Shown here one piece after another: positions 42,776 to 51,504 of a stretch of 64,000 bases of DNA; the first letter of the stretch is position 1, and each line of letters opens with the position of its first letter. Where the stretch lies: NCBI RefSeq assembly GCF_002938435.1, contig NZ_POQT01000013.1, positions 1-64,000 of the forward strand. Reading direction: 5' to 3'. The stretch is from Blastococcus saxobsidens. GTDB taxonomy: Bacteria > Actinomycetota > Actinomycetes > Mycobacteriales > Geodermatophilaceae. A program made the translations under genes and the position numbers. The notes below the pieces were generated by a model. The model saw only the letters and a list, made by a program, of their open reading frames with translations, was not told the DNA's origin and searched no databases.

Positions 42776-44415
42776 CCGCACGGCTGTTCCCCGACGAGCC
42801 GCAGTTCGCCTCCGCGGCCGAGCGGCTGCTGGTCGAGACCCTGCGCGAGCAGCTGCCCGACGACGCCGCGCTGTTCTGCAACCTCCGCTTCAGCGACGGC
42901 CGGCAGGACCGGGAGGCCGACCTGATCGTGGGCTGGCCCGGGGTGGGCGTCGCCGTGGTCGAGGTCAAGGGCGGCAGCGTCTCGCTGGACCGGGGCGAGT
43001 GGCGGCAGCAGCAGTTCGGCGTCGACACCGTCATCCGGCCCGTCGACCAGGCGGTCGCCTGCAAGTACCTGCTCTGCGAGTACCTGGGCGACCACCCGCG
43101 CTGGACTGCCGGCCGCCCGCGGACCGCCCACTTCGTCGCGGTGCCCGCGACCACGCTCCCCGATGACTTCATCGCCCCCGGCCTGGCGCGGTGGATGGCG
43201 ATCGACGCGACCGACGTCCCGCACGCCGCCGCGCGCATCCGGGCGGCGCTGGCCAAGGTCCGCGACGAGCCGGACCCGCCGACGCCGGACGACGTCGACG
43301 TGCTCGTCGACTGCCTGGCCGGCGCGGCGATCCCGCAGCAGCACCTGCTGGCCGAGCTGGCCGAGCGCGAGGCCGCCTGCGACCTGCTGACCAAGGACCA
43401 GGCCAAGGTGCTGGACCTGCTGGCGGCCTACGACCGGGTCGAGATCCGCGGCGGTGCCGGCTCGGGCAAGACCTGGCTGGCCGTGGAGAAGGCCCGCCGG
43501 CTCGCCGCCGACGGCCAGCGCGTGGCGATCATGTGCTACTCCCGCGGCCTCGCCGAGTTCCTCACGCGCCGGGTCGAGACCCTGCCGAAGCGGCAGCGGC
43601 CCGCGTACGTCGGGACCTTCCACAACCTCGGCATCGGCTGGGGCGTCGAGCCGGGTTCGGACGACGACAGCGGCTACTGGGAGGAGCGCCTGCCCGCCGC
43701 GATGGTGGAGCTGGCCGCGGCGCTGCCGGAGGGCGAGCGGTTCGACGCGATCGTCATCGACGAGGGGCAGGACTTCGCGCAGAGCTGGTGGGACGCCGTC
43801 GTCGCGGCGCTGCGCGCGCCGGCCACCGGCTGCCTGTACGTCTTCTCCGACGAGGGGCAGCGCATCTTCGCGCGGCAGGGCCGGCCGACCGTCGACCTGA
43901 TGCCGATCCCGCTCAACGAGAACCTGCGCAACACCAAGCAGATCGCCGGCACCTTCTCCAGCCTCGCGCCCGAGCAGATGCGCATCCGCGGCCAGGCCGG
44001 AGTGCCGGTGCGGTTCGTCCAGTGCGCATCGGAGGACGCCGTAGGTGCGGCCGACGACGTCGCGGACGGGCTGCTCGAGGAAGGGTGGCCGCCGGAGTCG
44101 GTGGCGCTGCTGACCACGCATCGGCGGCATCCGGTGCAGGTGGAGCGGCAGGCCGAGGGGCAGGACGCCTACTGGGCCACCTACTGGCAGGACGACGACG
44201 TCTTCTACGGCCACGTGCTCGGCTTCAAGGGGTTGGAGCGACCGGCCGTCGTGCTGGCGGTCAACGGCTTCCGGGACGAGGCCCGCGCGAAGGAGATGCT
44301 CTACGTGGCGCTGTCCCGGGCCCGCGACCTGCTCGTCGTCTGCGGGGACATGGACCTGATCCGGCGGGTCGGCGGCGAGGCCGTAGCCCGCAGGCTCGCA
44401 GGGACTCCCACGTGA
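42772..44415 (+). CDS. NERD nuclease domain fused to a UvrD-like helicase
   Basis: 547 residues. The N-terminal 120 are a NERD domain (FSDGRQDREADLIVG, VAVVEVKGGSVSLD), a PD-(D/E)XK-type fold. The rest is a superfamily 1 helicase: Walker A RGGAGSGKTWLAVE (about 226), IVIDEGQDFAQSWWD, VFSDEGQRIF, and the C-terminal HVLGFKGLERPAVVLAVNGF and YVALSRARDLLVV. Proteins of this type are recurrent in defence neighbourhoods. Its stop overlaps the next small gene by GTGA, so the two are expected to work together. Confidence 0.88.
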   Translation: MTARLFPDEPQFASAAERLLVETLREQLPDDAALFCNLRFSDGRQDREADLIVGWPGVGVAVVEVKGGSVSLDRGEWRQQQFGVDTVIRPVDQAVACKYLLCEYLGDHPRWTAGRPRTAHFVAVPATTLPDDFIAPGLARWMAIDATDVPHAAARIRAALAKVRDEPDPPTPDDVDVLVDCLAGAAIPQQHLLAELAEREAACDLLTKDQAKVLDLLAAYDRVEIRGGAGSGKTWLAVEKARRLAADGQRVAIMCYSRGLAEFLTRRVETLPKRQRPAYVGTFHNLGIGWGVEPGSDDDSGYWEERLPAAMVELAAALPEGERFDAIVIDEGQDFAQSWWDAVVAALRAPATGCLYVFSDEGQRIFARQGRPTVDLMPIPLNENLRNTKQIAGTFSSLAPEQMRIRGQAGVPVRFVQCASEDAVGAADDVADGLLEEGWPPESVALLTTHRRHPVQVERQAEGQDAYWATYWQDDDVFYGHVLGFKGLERPAVVLAVNGFRDEARAKEMLYVALSRARDLLVVCGDMDLIRRVGGEAVARRLAGTPT

Positions 44416-44657
44416 GCAAGTACGACCCGCTCGAGCAGTGGCTGCGCGACCCCAGGAGGGGAGACGAGGCCACCCTCGGGTTCGCCGACGTCGAGGAGCT
44501 CCTCGGCGCCTCGCTACCTGCCTCCGCCGGTCGCCACCGTGCCTGGTGGGCCAACGATCCGACGCACGTCCACGCGCGCGCATGGTTGCACGCAGGCTGG
44601 GTCGTCGATGCGGTCGATCAGCGGTCCCTGCGCGTGCGGTTCCGGCGAGCAGCGTGA
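44412..44657 (+). CDS. Small partner protein of the NERD helicase (DUF7662-like)
   Basis: 81 residues, GTG overlapping the helicase stop. KYDPLEQWLRDPRRG, ADVEELLGASLPASAGRHRA, WWANDPTHVHARAWLHAGW and a final VRFRR form a conserved pattern. I associate it with DUF7662, an uncharacterised domain with an invariant WWxN. Some homologues stand alone next to nuclease or methyltransferase genes. A DNA- or helicase-binding role is a guess. Confidence 0.7.
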   Translation: MSKYDPLEQWLRDPRRGDEATLGFADVEELLGASLPASAGRHRAWWANDPTHVHARAWLHAGWVVDAVDQRSLRVRFRRAA

Positions 44658-44720
44658 GTGGACGTCGGATGTACCCGCTGCGGGGCGGGGCGCATCGAGG
44701 CGATCTGCTGCCAGCGCTGC

Positions 44721-44737
44721 TAATATGCATGCATGCC
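44721..44737 (+). promoter_or_regulatory. TAATAT -10 box and ATGCATGCATG element of the FitA-VapC operon
   Basis: TAATAT (44721-44726) sits 7 bases before the ATG at 44733, so transcription would start at or next to the start codon: a leaderless mRNA. Overlapping self-complementary TGCATGCA forms (44727-44735 region) could be the antitoxin's operator. Confidence 0.45.
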
Positions 44738-44969
44738 GGTGTCAGTGACCATCCGCGACGTGCCGGACGAGACCCGGGACGAGCTGGCCGCGCGCGCGGC
44801 GCGAGCCGGTCAGTCCCTCCAGGAGTACCTGCGTGGGCAGCTGATGGCGCTGGCACAGCGCCCCAGCCCGGAGGCCCTGTGGGACCGCGTCCAGCACCGC
44901 GTCCTCGCCACCGGCAGCCGGCTGTCCGCTGACGCGGTCGTCGAGCTGCGCGACGCCGACCGCAGGTGA
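44733..44969 (+). CDS. FitA-type antitoxin
   Basis: 78 residues. MPVSVTIRDVPDETRDELAA followed by RAARAGQSLQEYLRGQL is the RHH DNA-binding domain of FitA-like antitoxins. The C-terminal ALWDRVQHRV and ADAVVELRDADRR would bind the toxin. Its stop overlaps the PIN toxin start by GTGA. Confidence 0.88.
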   Translation: MPVSVTIRDVPDETRDELAARAARAGQSLQEYLRGQLMALAQRPSPEALWDRVQHRVLATGSRLSADAVVELRDADRR

Positions 44970-45364
44970 CCATCGTGGTCGACGCGTCCGCCGTCGTCGC
45001 CGCGCTCATCGATGGCGGGCCGGACGGCTCGTGGGCGCGCGCCGGGCTGCGCGCCGAGGACCTCGCGGCACCGCACCACGTGTACGTCGAGGTGTCCAAC
45101 GTGCTGCGGCGTGCTGTCCTCACCGGCCGGCTCGGTGCAGACGTCGGCGCACTCGCCCACCGTGACCTCGTCGAGCTGCCAGTGACGTGCTTTCCGTTCG
45201 AGTCACTGGCCGACCGTGTGTGGGAGCTGCATCCCGGGATCACCGCCTACGACGCCGCCTACGTCGCACTCGCCGAGGCGCTCGATGCGCCGCTGTGGAC
45301 GCTCGATCGGCGCCTCTCCGCCGCGCCGGGCCCCCGGTGCTCGTTCCGACTCCCGACGGCGTGA
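44966..45364 (+). CDS. vapC: VapC-family PIN-domain toxin
   Basis: 132 residues. VVDASAVVAALIDGG (first acidic residue), HHVYVEVSNVLRR (second), ITAYDAAYVALAEAL (third) and LWTLDRRLS (fourth) are the acidic quartet of PIN ribonucleases. With the antitoxin it is a complete type II toxin-antitoxin operon. The target RNA is unknown. Confidence 0.92.
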   Translation: MTIVVDASAVVAALIDGGPDGSWARAGLRAEDLAAPHHVYVEVSNVLRRAVLTGRLGADVGALAHRDLVELPVTCFPFESLADRVWELHPGITAYDAAYVALAEALDAPLWTLDRRLSAAPGPRCSFRLPTA

Positions 45365-45477
45365 GAGGTCGGCCGGCCCCGGGATGAGTTCGTGTCTGCA
45401 CGGGCAGGGCAGCGCCCGGCGACAGATGTGAGCGTGTGAACACGACGGTCGGCGCCGCGCCTGCCTGCCACCGACGC

Positions 45478-45520
45478 GACGCCGGCCGGGCCCAGGCATC
45501 CCCTGGGCCTGGCCGGCGTC
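45478..45520. terminator. Long GC-rich hairpin between convergent genes
   Basis: Left arm 45478-45495 and right arm 45502-45520 (GACGCCGGCC.. with GGGCCCAGG) pair almost completely around a short CATCC loop. It lies between the VapC stop and the stop of the leftward phosphatase gene at 45534, so it can serve both. Confidence 0.7.
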
Positions 45521-45533
45521 GGCCGAGCTGCTG

Positions 45534-46823
45534 CTACCGGGCGCCCGGCACCGCCACGTCCACCCACACCAGGCGGTGGTCGGAGCTGGGGAAGCCGTTG
45601 GTGTACTGCCGGTCGTAGGTCCCGGTCAGCCGCGACAGGGGGTCGCTCTCCGCCGGCCAGAAGACCCCGGCGTCCAGCACGCGGAGCGGCCGGGAGGGCA
45701 GCACGTAGTCCACCCGCAGGTTGCCCACCCCGTTGTCGTTGAAGTCGGCGGTGTCGTAGGCCGGGTCACCCGCGTGCGCCTCGTTGGCGCCTCCCTGCAG
45801 CGCCGAGGCCTCGGCCGCTCCCTCGCTGGCCGGGAGCGGGTCGCGGACGAACGGGTGGTCGGTGACCTGCCGGGCCGCCCCGTCAACGCCGCCGCCGTCG
45901 TCGGCGGGGTCGGCGTTGAGGTCGCCCATGATGACGAAGGGCTCACCGGGCCGCAGCCCGCCGTGCACCCCCGCGTCGTCGTAGATGTAGCCCGACTGCT
46001 CGCCGGGGCTGACGTAGTCGGCCCAGAACCGGATCTCGTCGGCGTTGCGCGTCCCGTTCCGGTCCTCCGGCCCGTCGAAGGACGGCGGGGTGGGGTGGCT
46101 GGCCAGCACGTGCACGGTGCGGCCGCCGATCTCGACCGGCACGTCGACGTGGTTCTTGCTCGACAGCCGGAACACCTCCAGCTCCTCGGCCGAGTACCAG
46201 TCGGCGGGCTCCGGCGTGCCGGGGTCGTCGGGCAGCCGGGCCCCCGGCATGTCGGCCCAGCGGAACTCCTGGAAGGTCCGGACGGCGTCGGTGTCGATCG
46301 GGTACTGCGAGAGGAGCACGAACCCGTACTGCCCGGGGAACTCGCCGAAGCCGAAGGAGTCGTCACCGTAGTCGCGACCGGACGTCCCCACCTCGCCGTC
46401 GTGGTCGAGGTCGTACCCGCTGGCGATACCGGTGTTGGAGGGGAATGCGAGCGCGTACGGGTAGTCGATCGCCGCGGCACCGCCCTGCCCGACGGCCAGG
46501 AAGTTCTCCTGGAAGCGCTCCAGGGCCAGGCCGCCGGCGTCGTAGTCGAACTCGTTGAGCAGCAGCACGTCGGGCCGCTGCCGCTGGATGATCTCCGCGA
46601 CGTTGCGCACCTCGACGTCCTGCGCCTCGTCGTCGGCGTCGGCCAGGTCGGCGGCCAGCTCGCCTTCGGTGGCGCGGAACATCGAGACGTTGAACGACGA
46701 GAACGTGACGGGCTCCTGCGGAGCGGCAGCGGCCGGGGCGGCGAGCAGCACGGGGAGCGTGAGCACGCCGGCGAGTGCGGCACCGGCGGCCGCCCGCCGG
46801 CGGGCGGGACGTGGGTGGGACAT
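45534..46823 (-). CDS. Secreted endonuclease/exonuclease/phosphatase-family protein
   Basis: 429 residues from the ATG at 46823 (GGAGG ahead); the open frame continues far upstream but that part is not coding. A signal peptide RRRAAAGAALAGVLTLPVLL then AAPAAAAPQ is followed by EEP-fold motifs: FNVSMFRAT, LLNEFDYDAGG, HVLASHPTPPSF, VIMGDLNADPADD and SSDHRLVWVDV. The metal-binding and catalytic residues are all present. Likely an extracellular phosphodiesterase or nuclease. It follows the PhoD gene by 71 bases on the same strand, suggesting a shared phosphate-scavenging role. Confidence 0.87.
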   Translation of the reverse strand: MSHPRPARRRAAAGAALAGVLTLPVLLAAPAAAAPQEPVTFSSFNVSMFRATEGELAADLADADDEAQDVEVRNVAEIIQRQRPDVLLLNEFDYDAGGLALERFQENFLAVGQGGAAAIDYPYALAFPSNTGIASGYDLDHDGEVGTSGRDYGDDSFGFGEFPGQYGFVLLSQYPIDTDAVRTFQEFRWADMPGARLPDDPGTPEPADWYSAEELEVFRLSSKNHVDVPVEIGGRTVHVLASHPTPPSFDGPEDRNGTRNADEIRFWADYVSPGEQSGYIYDDAGVHGGLRPGEPFVIMGDLNADPADDGGGVDGAARQVTDHPFVRDPLPASEGAAEASALQGGANEAHAGDPAYDTADFNDNGVGNLRVDYVLPSRPLRVLDAGVFWPAESDPLSRLTGTYDRQYTNGFPSSDHRLVWVDVAVPGAR

Positions 46824-46894
46824 CGAACCTCCAAGGGGTCGTGCATCGGATGTCGGCCGCACCTGCGCGTGCAGGCGGCCCGGGGTGCCTGCCG

Positions 46895-48469
46895 TCAGGC
46901 GGGTGTCAGCACCTGCTGGTGCGCGACGTTGCCCGCGACGTCGCGCAGCTGGACGGTCATGACGCCGCTGGCCCCGTCGACGTGCACGTGACCGAGGAAC
47001 TGCAGGCCTTCGCTGGGTGGCTGGTTCGGCCGGTCCGCGAAGCGCGAGAAGACGACCTCCGGACCGAACGTGCCGTCGAGCTCGTTGGGGCCGAAGGTTC
47101 CGGCGTGCAGCGGCCCGGAGACGAACTCCCAGAACGGGTCGAAGTCGCTGAAGGCGGCCCGGTCCGGGTGGTAGTGGTGGGCTGCGGTGTAGTGGACGTC
47201 GGCGGTGAACCAGACGACGTTGCGGACGCCGGACCGCTTGATCTCCGACAGCAGCCGGGCCAGCTCCAGCTCGCGGCCGAGCGGCAGCCCCGGGTCCCGG
47301 TTGCCGATGCCCTCCTGGTTCACCGGGCCGTCGGGGACGACCAGGCCGATCGGCATGTCGGACGCGATCACCTTCCACAGCGCCCGCGACGAGCGCAGCT
47401 GCCGGCCCAGCCGCGCGAGCTGGTCCTCGCCGAGGATGCGCGTCTCCGGGCCGCCGGTCGCCAGGTTGGCGGAGTTGGGGCCGCGGTAGGTGCGCAGGTC
47501 GAGGGAGAAGACGTCGACCAGGGGGCCGTAGGACAGTGTCCGGTCGATGCGGTCCCCGCCGATCGGCATGTACTCGAGGAACGCCTGCCGGCCGCGGGCG
47601 GCGAGGGTGTCGACGTCCTTCACCGTGTACCGGTCGTCGGTGAGGACCTCGCCGGGATACCAGTTGTTGGTGACCTCGTGGTCGTCCCACTGGACGAGCT
47701 GGGGCACCTGGGCGGCGAAGCGCCGGACGTTGTCGTCGAGCAGGTTGTAGCGGTACTGGCCGCGGTACTCGTCGAGGGTCTCGGCGACCTTGCTCTTCTC
47801 GGGGGTGACGACGTTGCGCCACACCGTGCCGTCGGGGAGCGGAACGCGCTCCTGCAGCGGCCCGTCGGCGTAGATGCTGTCGCCGGAGTGCAGGAAGAAG
47901 TCCGGGTCCAGCCGGCGGATCGCCTCGAAACCGGTCATGCCGCCGGTGTCGGGGTTGATGCCCCAGCCCTGGCCGGCGACGTCGCCGGACCAGGCGAAGC
48001 TGACGTCGCGCCGGTCGGCCGGGGCGGTGCGGAAGGTGCCGACGAGCGGCTCGCTGGCGTGCCCGGCGTTGCCGTGCTCGGCGAAGCGCACCCGGTAGAA
48101 CAGCTCCGTGCCGGCGGGGAGACCGCCCAGCAGGACCTTGCCGGTGTGGTCGGTGTCCGGGCCGACGTCGACCCTCCACCGCCCGCGAGGGCTGCGGAAG
48201 TTCTCCGTGGCGGCCACCTCGACCAGCATCCGGGCCGGACGGTCGGTCTTGGACCACACGACCGCCGAGGACGCGGTGACGTCGCCGCTCTGCACCCCCC
48301 ACCGCACCTCCGGCCGGGACACACGCATCCCAGGGCTGCCGAACGCGGCCGGGGCCGGGCCGGCGAGGGTGGCGAGGCCGGCTGCTCCGCCGACGACGGC
48401 TGCGGTCTGCAACAGCCGCCGGCGGGAGAGCACCGGATCGAAAGGGGGAGGCGGGGTGGGATCGGGCAT
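46895..48469 (-). CDS. phoD: PhoD-type alkaline phosphatase/phosphodiesterase, Tat-exported
   Basis: 524 residues from the ATG at 48469 (GGAG ahead). SRRRLLQTAAVVGGAAGLAT is a twin-arginine signal. Then come the PhoD N-terminal beta domain (VRWGVQSGDVTASSAVVW) and the metallophosphatase core: FAWSGDVAGQ, FFLHSGDSIYADGP, QWDDHEVTNNWYPG, VWFTADVHYTAAH, and GPLHAGTFGPN. The family hydrolyses phosphate mono- and diesters with Ca/Fe. Together with the EEP gene it points to use of organic phosphate or extracellular DNA. Confidence 0.92.
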   Translation of the reverse strand: MPDPTPPPPFDPVLSRRRLLQTAAVVGGAAGLATLAGPAPAAFGSPGMRVSRPEVRWGVQSGDVTASSAVVWSKTDRPARMLVEVAATENFRSPRGRWRVDVGPDTDHTGKVLLGGLPAGTELFYRVRFAEHGNAGHASEPLVGTFRTAPADRRDVSFAWSGDVAGQGWGINPDTGGMTGFEAIRRLDPDFFLHSGDSIYADGPLQERVPLPDGTVWRNVVTPEKSKVAETLDEYRGQYRYNLLDDNVRRFAAQVPQLVQWDDHEVTNNWYPGEVLTDDRYTVKDVDTLAARGRQAFLEYMPIGGDRIDRTLSYGPLVDVFSLDLRTYRGPNSANLATGGPETRILGEDQLARLGRQLRSSRALWKVIASDMPIGLVVPDGPVNQEGIGNRDPGLPLGRELELARLLSEIKRSGVRNVVWFTADVHYTAAHHYHPDRAAFSDFDPFWEFVSGPLHAGTFGPNELDGTFGPEVVFSRFADRPNQPPSEGLQFLGHVHVDGASGVMTVQLRDVAGNVAHQQVLTPA

Positions 48470-48833
48470 CGTCGGCTCCGTTCGGATGACGCGTTGCGGG
48501 ATGCCGGTCACGCTCCCGGCCCGAGGCGACGGCCCGACGACGCACGGGCGAACGGAGTCGGAAGACGGGGCAGCGCCGTGGGTACCCGTGTCGCGCGAAC
48601 GCGGGCACGCGCCGATGAACTATCCGCCGGTCCGCCGGTTCGATGCCGAGGGCCGGCGGGTGGCTCTCATGTGGCCGGGCTTCGCGACAGGCGGGCGCCT
48701 ACCGCCACGTGCTGCGGCCGGACGCCCTGATCGGCACCCGCGCCCTCCACGGCCTGTCGCTGGTGGTCCGCCGTTCTCGGGCGGCTGCGATCGCGGCGGT
48801 CCGTGCCGGTCGAGGTCGCTGGTGCCGGAGCTC
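48470..48833. other. Intergenic region with a possible gene scrap
   Basis: The promoter of the PhoD gene must lie at its left end. At 48614 an ATG opens MNYPPVRRFDAEGRRVALMW, and after one frame change the text GAYRHVLRPDALIGTRAL follows. It might be a decayed gene piece, but I recognise no family. Confidence 0.3.
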
Positions 48834-50711
48834 TCAGAACGGGATGTCGGGGGTCCGCGGGGTCGGGCGGCTGTTCGCGATGGCGGTGCGTAGGTCGTCG
48901 TACCGCTGACGGCCGGTCCGTGGCGGCGGCGCCTCGACGCGGGTGTCGCCGTCGTCGCTGCCGAACGCCGGCGGGTAGGTCGTGATCGTCCGCCCGCTGG
49001 GCAGGGTCCAGACCAGACCGCCGTCGGCGGCGCGGTGCAGGCGCCAGCCCGGTGCCTGGTGCGAGAGCCGGTGGTGGTGCTCGCACAGGCACGCCAGGTT
49101 GTCGTGCGCGGTGTCGCCGTGCGGATGGGGCATCTGGTGGTCGAGATCGCAGCACCGGGCGCGCTGCCGACAGCCCGGGAAGCGGCACCGTCGATCGCGC
49201 AAGCGGACGAAGCGGTACAACGGGTCGGTCGGCCGGTAGGTGTCCGTGCCGCCCGGGGGACCGAGGCACTTTCCCGCGGCGGCCGCTGTTCGGAGCTCGA
49301 TGCTGTCGGTGAGCGAGAGCAGGGTTCCTCTCAGCTGGTCGACCACCGCGATGCGCGGTCGCTCGGCGAGCGCGGTGTCGATCAGCCGGCGGGCGTCCAG
49401 CAGGCGGGTGAGCGCCGCCCGTACTGCTGATCCGGTGTCCGTGCCCGTCGACCGGCCACCTGCGGCGTACGCGGCGGTCAGCTCCTCGGCCGCGGTCAGT
49501 TCCTCGTGGCGCAGGGCGGCCAGCCGGGCGTCGTCCTCGTCCGCCGAGGTGGAGTCGGTGGCCGGGGCGGCGGACTCGGCGACCGGGCTGGTGGAGTGAG
49601 CTTCTGGAGCGGCGGAGCACGGGGCGTCACCGACGGCGGCGGGCGTGGACCCGGGCCGCGGCAGCAGGCCGAACTGGTACGCCAGCTCCCGCACCTGCGC
49701 CGCGGAGACCAGGTCGCCGTCGAGCTCTCCGGGTTCGTCGGCCCCCGCGCCGTGCCCGGTGAGCGTGTCCACGCCCGCGACGAGCGTGAGCACCACCTGC
49801 ACGGCGGGGTGGTCGGCGTGCGGCCGCAGGATCAGGTCGGCCAGGCAGTCGGCCATCCGCTGGTCGTGGGTGCGCGGATCGCGGTTGCCGTCCTCGTCGA
49901 CCTCGCACGCCTTCGCGTAGGCGCTCAGTGCCTCGCGGCAGGCCCGCCCGACCGGCGTCGACAGCAGCGCGGTGAGCGTGGACGTGCCGTCGTCGCGGGC
50001 GTCCAGCCGGACGTGCCGGTCGCGCGCCGCCTTCGCCAGCCGGTCGGCGGCCGCGCCGGCGTCGATCCGGGCGACCGCTCGACGGACGGCTGCCCGCAGT
50101 GCCGCAGGGGTCTGCCGCGCCGCTCGCGGCAGGACGGCGTCCTCGACCTCCCGGCGCTTCGCGGGGTCGGCCACCGGACCCGCCAGCTCCACCATGATCC
50201 GCGCGTGCGCCGGTGAGATGTCTCCCGCGCTCAGCGCGGCCAGGGTGGCGGGCAGGCCCTCCACCAGGGTCACCGCGTCGACGAGCATCAGGGAGGCCGC
50301 GCGACCGGAGACGCCCAGGGTCGCCGCCGCCTCGTCGACCGCCCACTCGCTGACCTCGGTGAGTGCGGCCGGCCGGGACGCCCGCGACGTCGCGGACGCG
50401 GCACCCTGCTCGCCGGGAACGCGGTCGAACATCGCAGCCGGGCGGCTGCGGGTGAAGGCGGCCAGCGCGCGGACGCGGACCGCCTCGTCGCGCGACAGCT
50501 GCTTCGCGGCCGCCACGGCGTCGTCGAGGTGTGCTGCTCCGGAGGTCAGCAACCGCGCTCGTGAGTCGAGGAACCGCTGGTGGTCGTCGCGCACGAAGTC
50601 GGCCGGATCCGGGTAGGCGGCGTCGAACTCCGTCTCGAGGCAGGCGATGACGAAGGAGTCGTACTCCTCCGGCGTCAGCACCACCGCGTCGTCGAACACG
50701 TGTTCGATCAT
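48834..50711 (-). CDS. DUF222-HNH endonuclease (REP13E12-like)
   Basis: 625 residues from the ATG at 50711. The long N-terminal DUF222 region has typical blocks (LGVSGRAASLMLVDAVTL, GDISPAHARIMVELAG, DQRMADCLADLIL). The C-terminal HNH nuclease reads FPGCRQRARCCDLDHQMPHP, then NLACLCEHHHRLSH, with the C-x4-C...H/N/H pattern complete. An Ala/Ser/Thr-rich linker (about 330-400) separates the domains. Such genes occur in many copies in actinobacteria and behave like mobile or repeat-associated elements. The function is unknown. Confidence 0.9.
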   Translation of the reverse strand: MIEHVFDDAVVLTPEEYDSFVIACLETEFDAAYPDPADFVRDDHQRFLDSRARLLTSGAAHLDDAVAAAKQLSRDEAVRVRALAAFTRSRPAAMFDRVPGEQGAASATSRASRPAALTEVSEWAVDEAAATLGVSGRAASLMLVDAVTLVEGLPATLAALSAGDISPAHARIMVELAGPVADPAKRREVEDAVLPRAARQTPAALRAAVRRAVARIDAGAAADRLAKAARDRHVRLDARDDGTSTLTALLSTPVGRACREALSAYAKACEVDEDGNRDPRTHDQRMADCLADLILRPHADHPAVQVVLTLVAGVDTLTGHGAGADEPGELDGDLVSAAQVRELAYQFGLLPRPGSTPAAVGDAPCSAAPEAHSTSPVAESAAPATDSTSADEDDARLAALRHEELTAAEELTAAYAAGGRSTGTDTGSAVRAALTRLLDARRLIDTALAERPRIAVVDQLRGTLLSLTDSIELRTAAAAGKCLGPPGGTDTYRPTDPLYRFVRLRDRRCRFPGCRQRARCCDLDHQMPHPHGDTAHDNLACLCEHHHRLSHQAPGWRLHRAADGGLVWTLPSGRTITTYPPAFGSDDGDTRVEAPPPRTGRQRYDDLRTAIANSRPTPRTPDIPF

Positions 50712-50825
50712 ACCGGGGAGTCGCCCGTCTGACCAGGGGGGATTCCGGAGGAGTGGGCCGGTCGACGGCCGGAACGCGGCGGCCGGCGAGGCTCGGGATC
50801 ACGAGCCGAGCGGCTCGGCGGGTGT

Positions 50826-51158
50826 GCCGACCTCTTCCTCCGGCTCTGCGACGTCGGGCCGAACGGTTGCGTCGATCGACATCACCGATCGGCTCGTCCG
50901 GCTGGCCCCGGCGCCCGGCGAGCAGTCGACGGCGGGGGAGCGGGTCGTGGAGACGGCGCTGCCGATGCCGCGCGCCTCTTCCGCGCCGGGCACCGCCTGC
51001 GGCTGCAGGTCTCCGGCGGTGTGCACCCGCGCTGCGCCCGCAACCTCGGCGCAGCGGAGCCGGCGGGGGAAGTCGCGCCCGGCGTCCCGGTGATGCACCG
51101 GATCTGCTCCGGTAGCGCTGCGCCGTCGTCGGTCACCCTGCCCGTCGGCCGATCCGCC
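50826..51158 (+). pseudogene. Frameshifted C-terminal fragment of a CocE/NonD-type hydrolase
   Basis: In frame 1 ADLFLRLCDVGPNG, then in another frame DITDRLVRLAPAPGE and VVETALPM, then back in the first frame AARLFRAGHRLRLQVSGGVH, PRCARNLG and PSSVTLPVGRS. This is, in order, the C-terminal jelly-roll domain of CocE/NonD (X-Pro dipeptidyl-peptidase-like) hydrolases. The frame changes show at least two indels, and the catalytic alpha/beta-hydrolase part is missing upstream. It is a decayed relic in an otherwise empty 584-base gap. Confidence 0.75.
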
Positions 51159-51295
51159 CAGCAGGGCCGAGGAGACTCGTCGAGACGTCGACGTGTCGAC
51201 TTCTCGACATGTCTCAGTTGCCCCGCTGGTCCCACCCGTCCGAGACGCCACGGCGGGTGTCGCGCCGCGCCCTGTCCGCTTCGTACCGTGGAGTC

Positions 51296-51469
51296 GTGGC
51301 CAAGCACTTCACCGACGAGACCGCCGAGTTCGCGATGCCCCGCCTCGGGCGGCACGCCGCTCCCGACACCGGCGAGCTCGAGCTGACCCAGCGCTTCGAC
51401 CCCGGCTTCAAGCGGCAGCGGCCCGCCGTCCCCGCGCCGCAGCCGACCATGGGCAACGACGCCCGCTGA
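51296..51469 (+). CDS. Small hypothetical protein, 57 residues
   Basis: A GTG opens VAKHFTDETAEFAMPRLGRH and ends with QPTMGNDAR. Composition is charged and Pro-rich, with no membrane segment or motif. Actinobacterial codon bias in this frame supports it, but there is no strong ribosome site. It converges with the sulfur-binding-domain HNH gene, 35 bases away. Confidence 0.45.
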   Translation: MAKHFTDETAEFAMPRLGRHAAPDTGELELTQRFDPGFKRQRPAVPAPQPTMGNDAR

Positions 51470-51504
51470 CGCAGGCGCGCCCCACGGCGTCCCGGCTGCA
51501 GCCC

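Noticed and set aside
46824-48608. Upstream extension of the minus-strand EEP phosphatase frame
   Set aside because: The extension is Arg/Pro-rich non-coding translation across the PhoD gene, which occupies another frame. The signal peptide and ribosome site fix the start at 46823.
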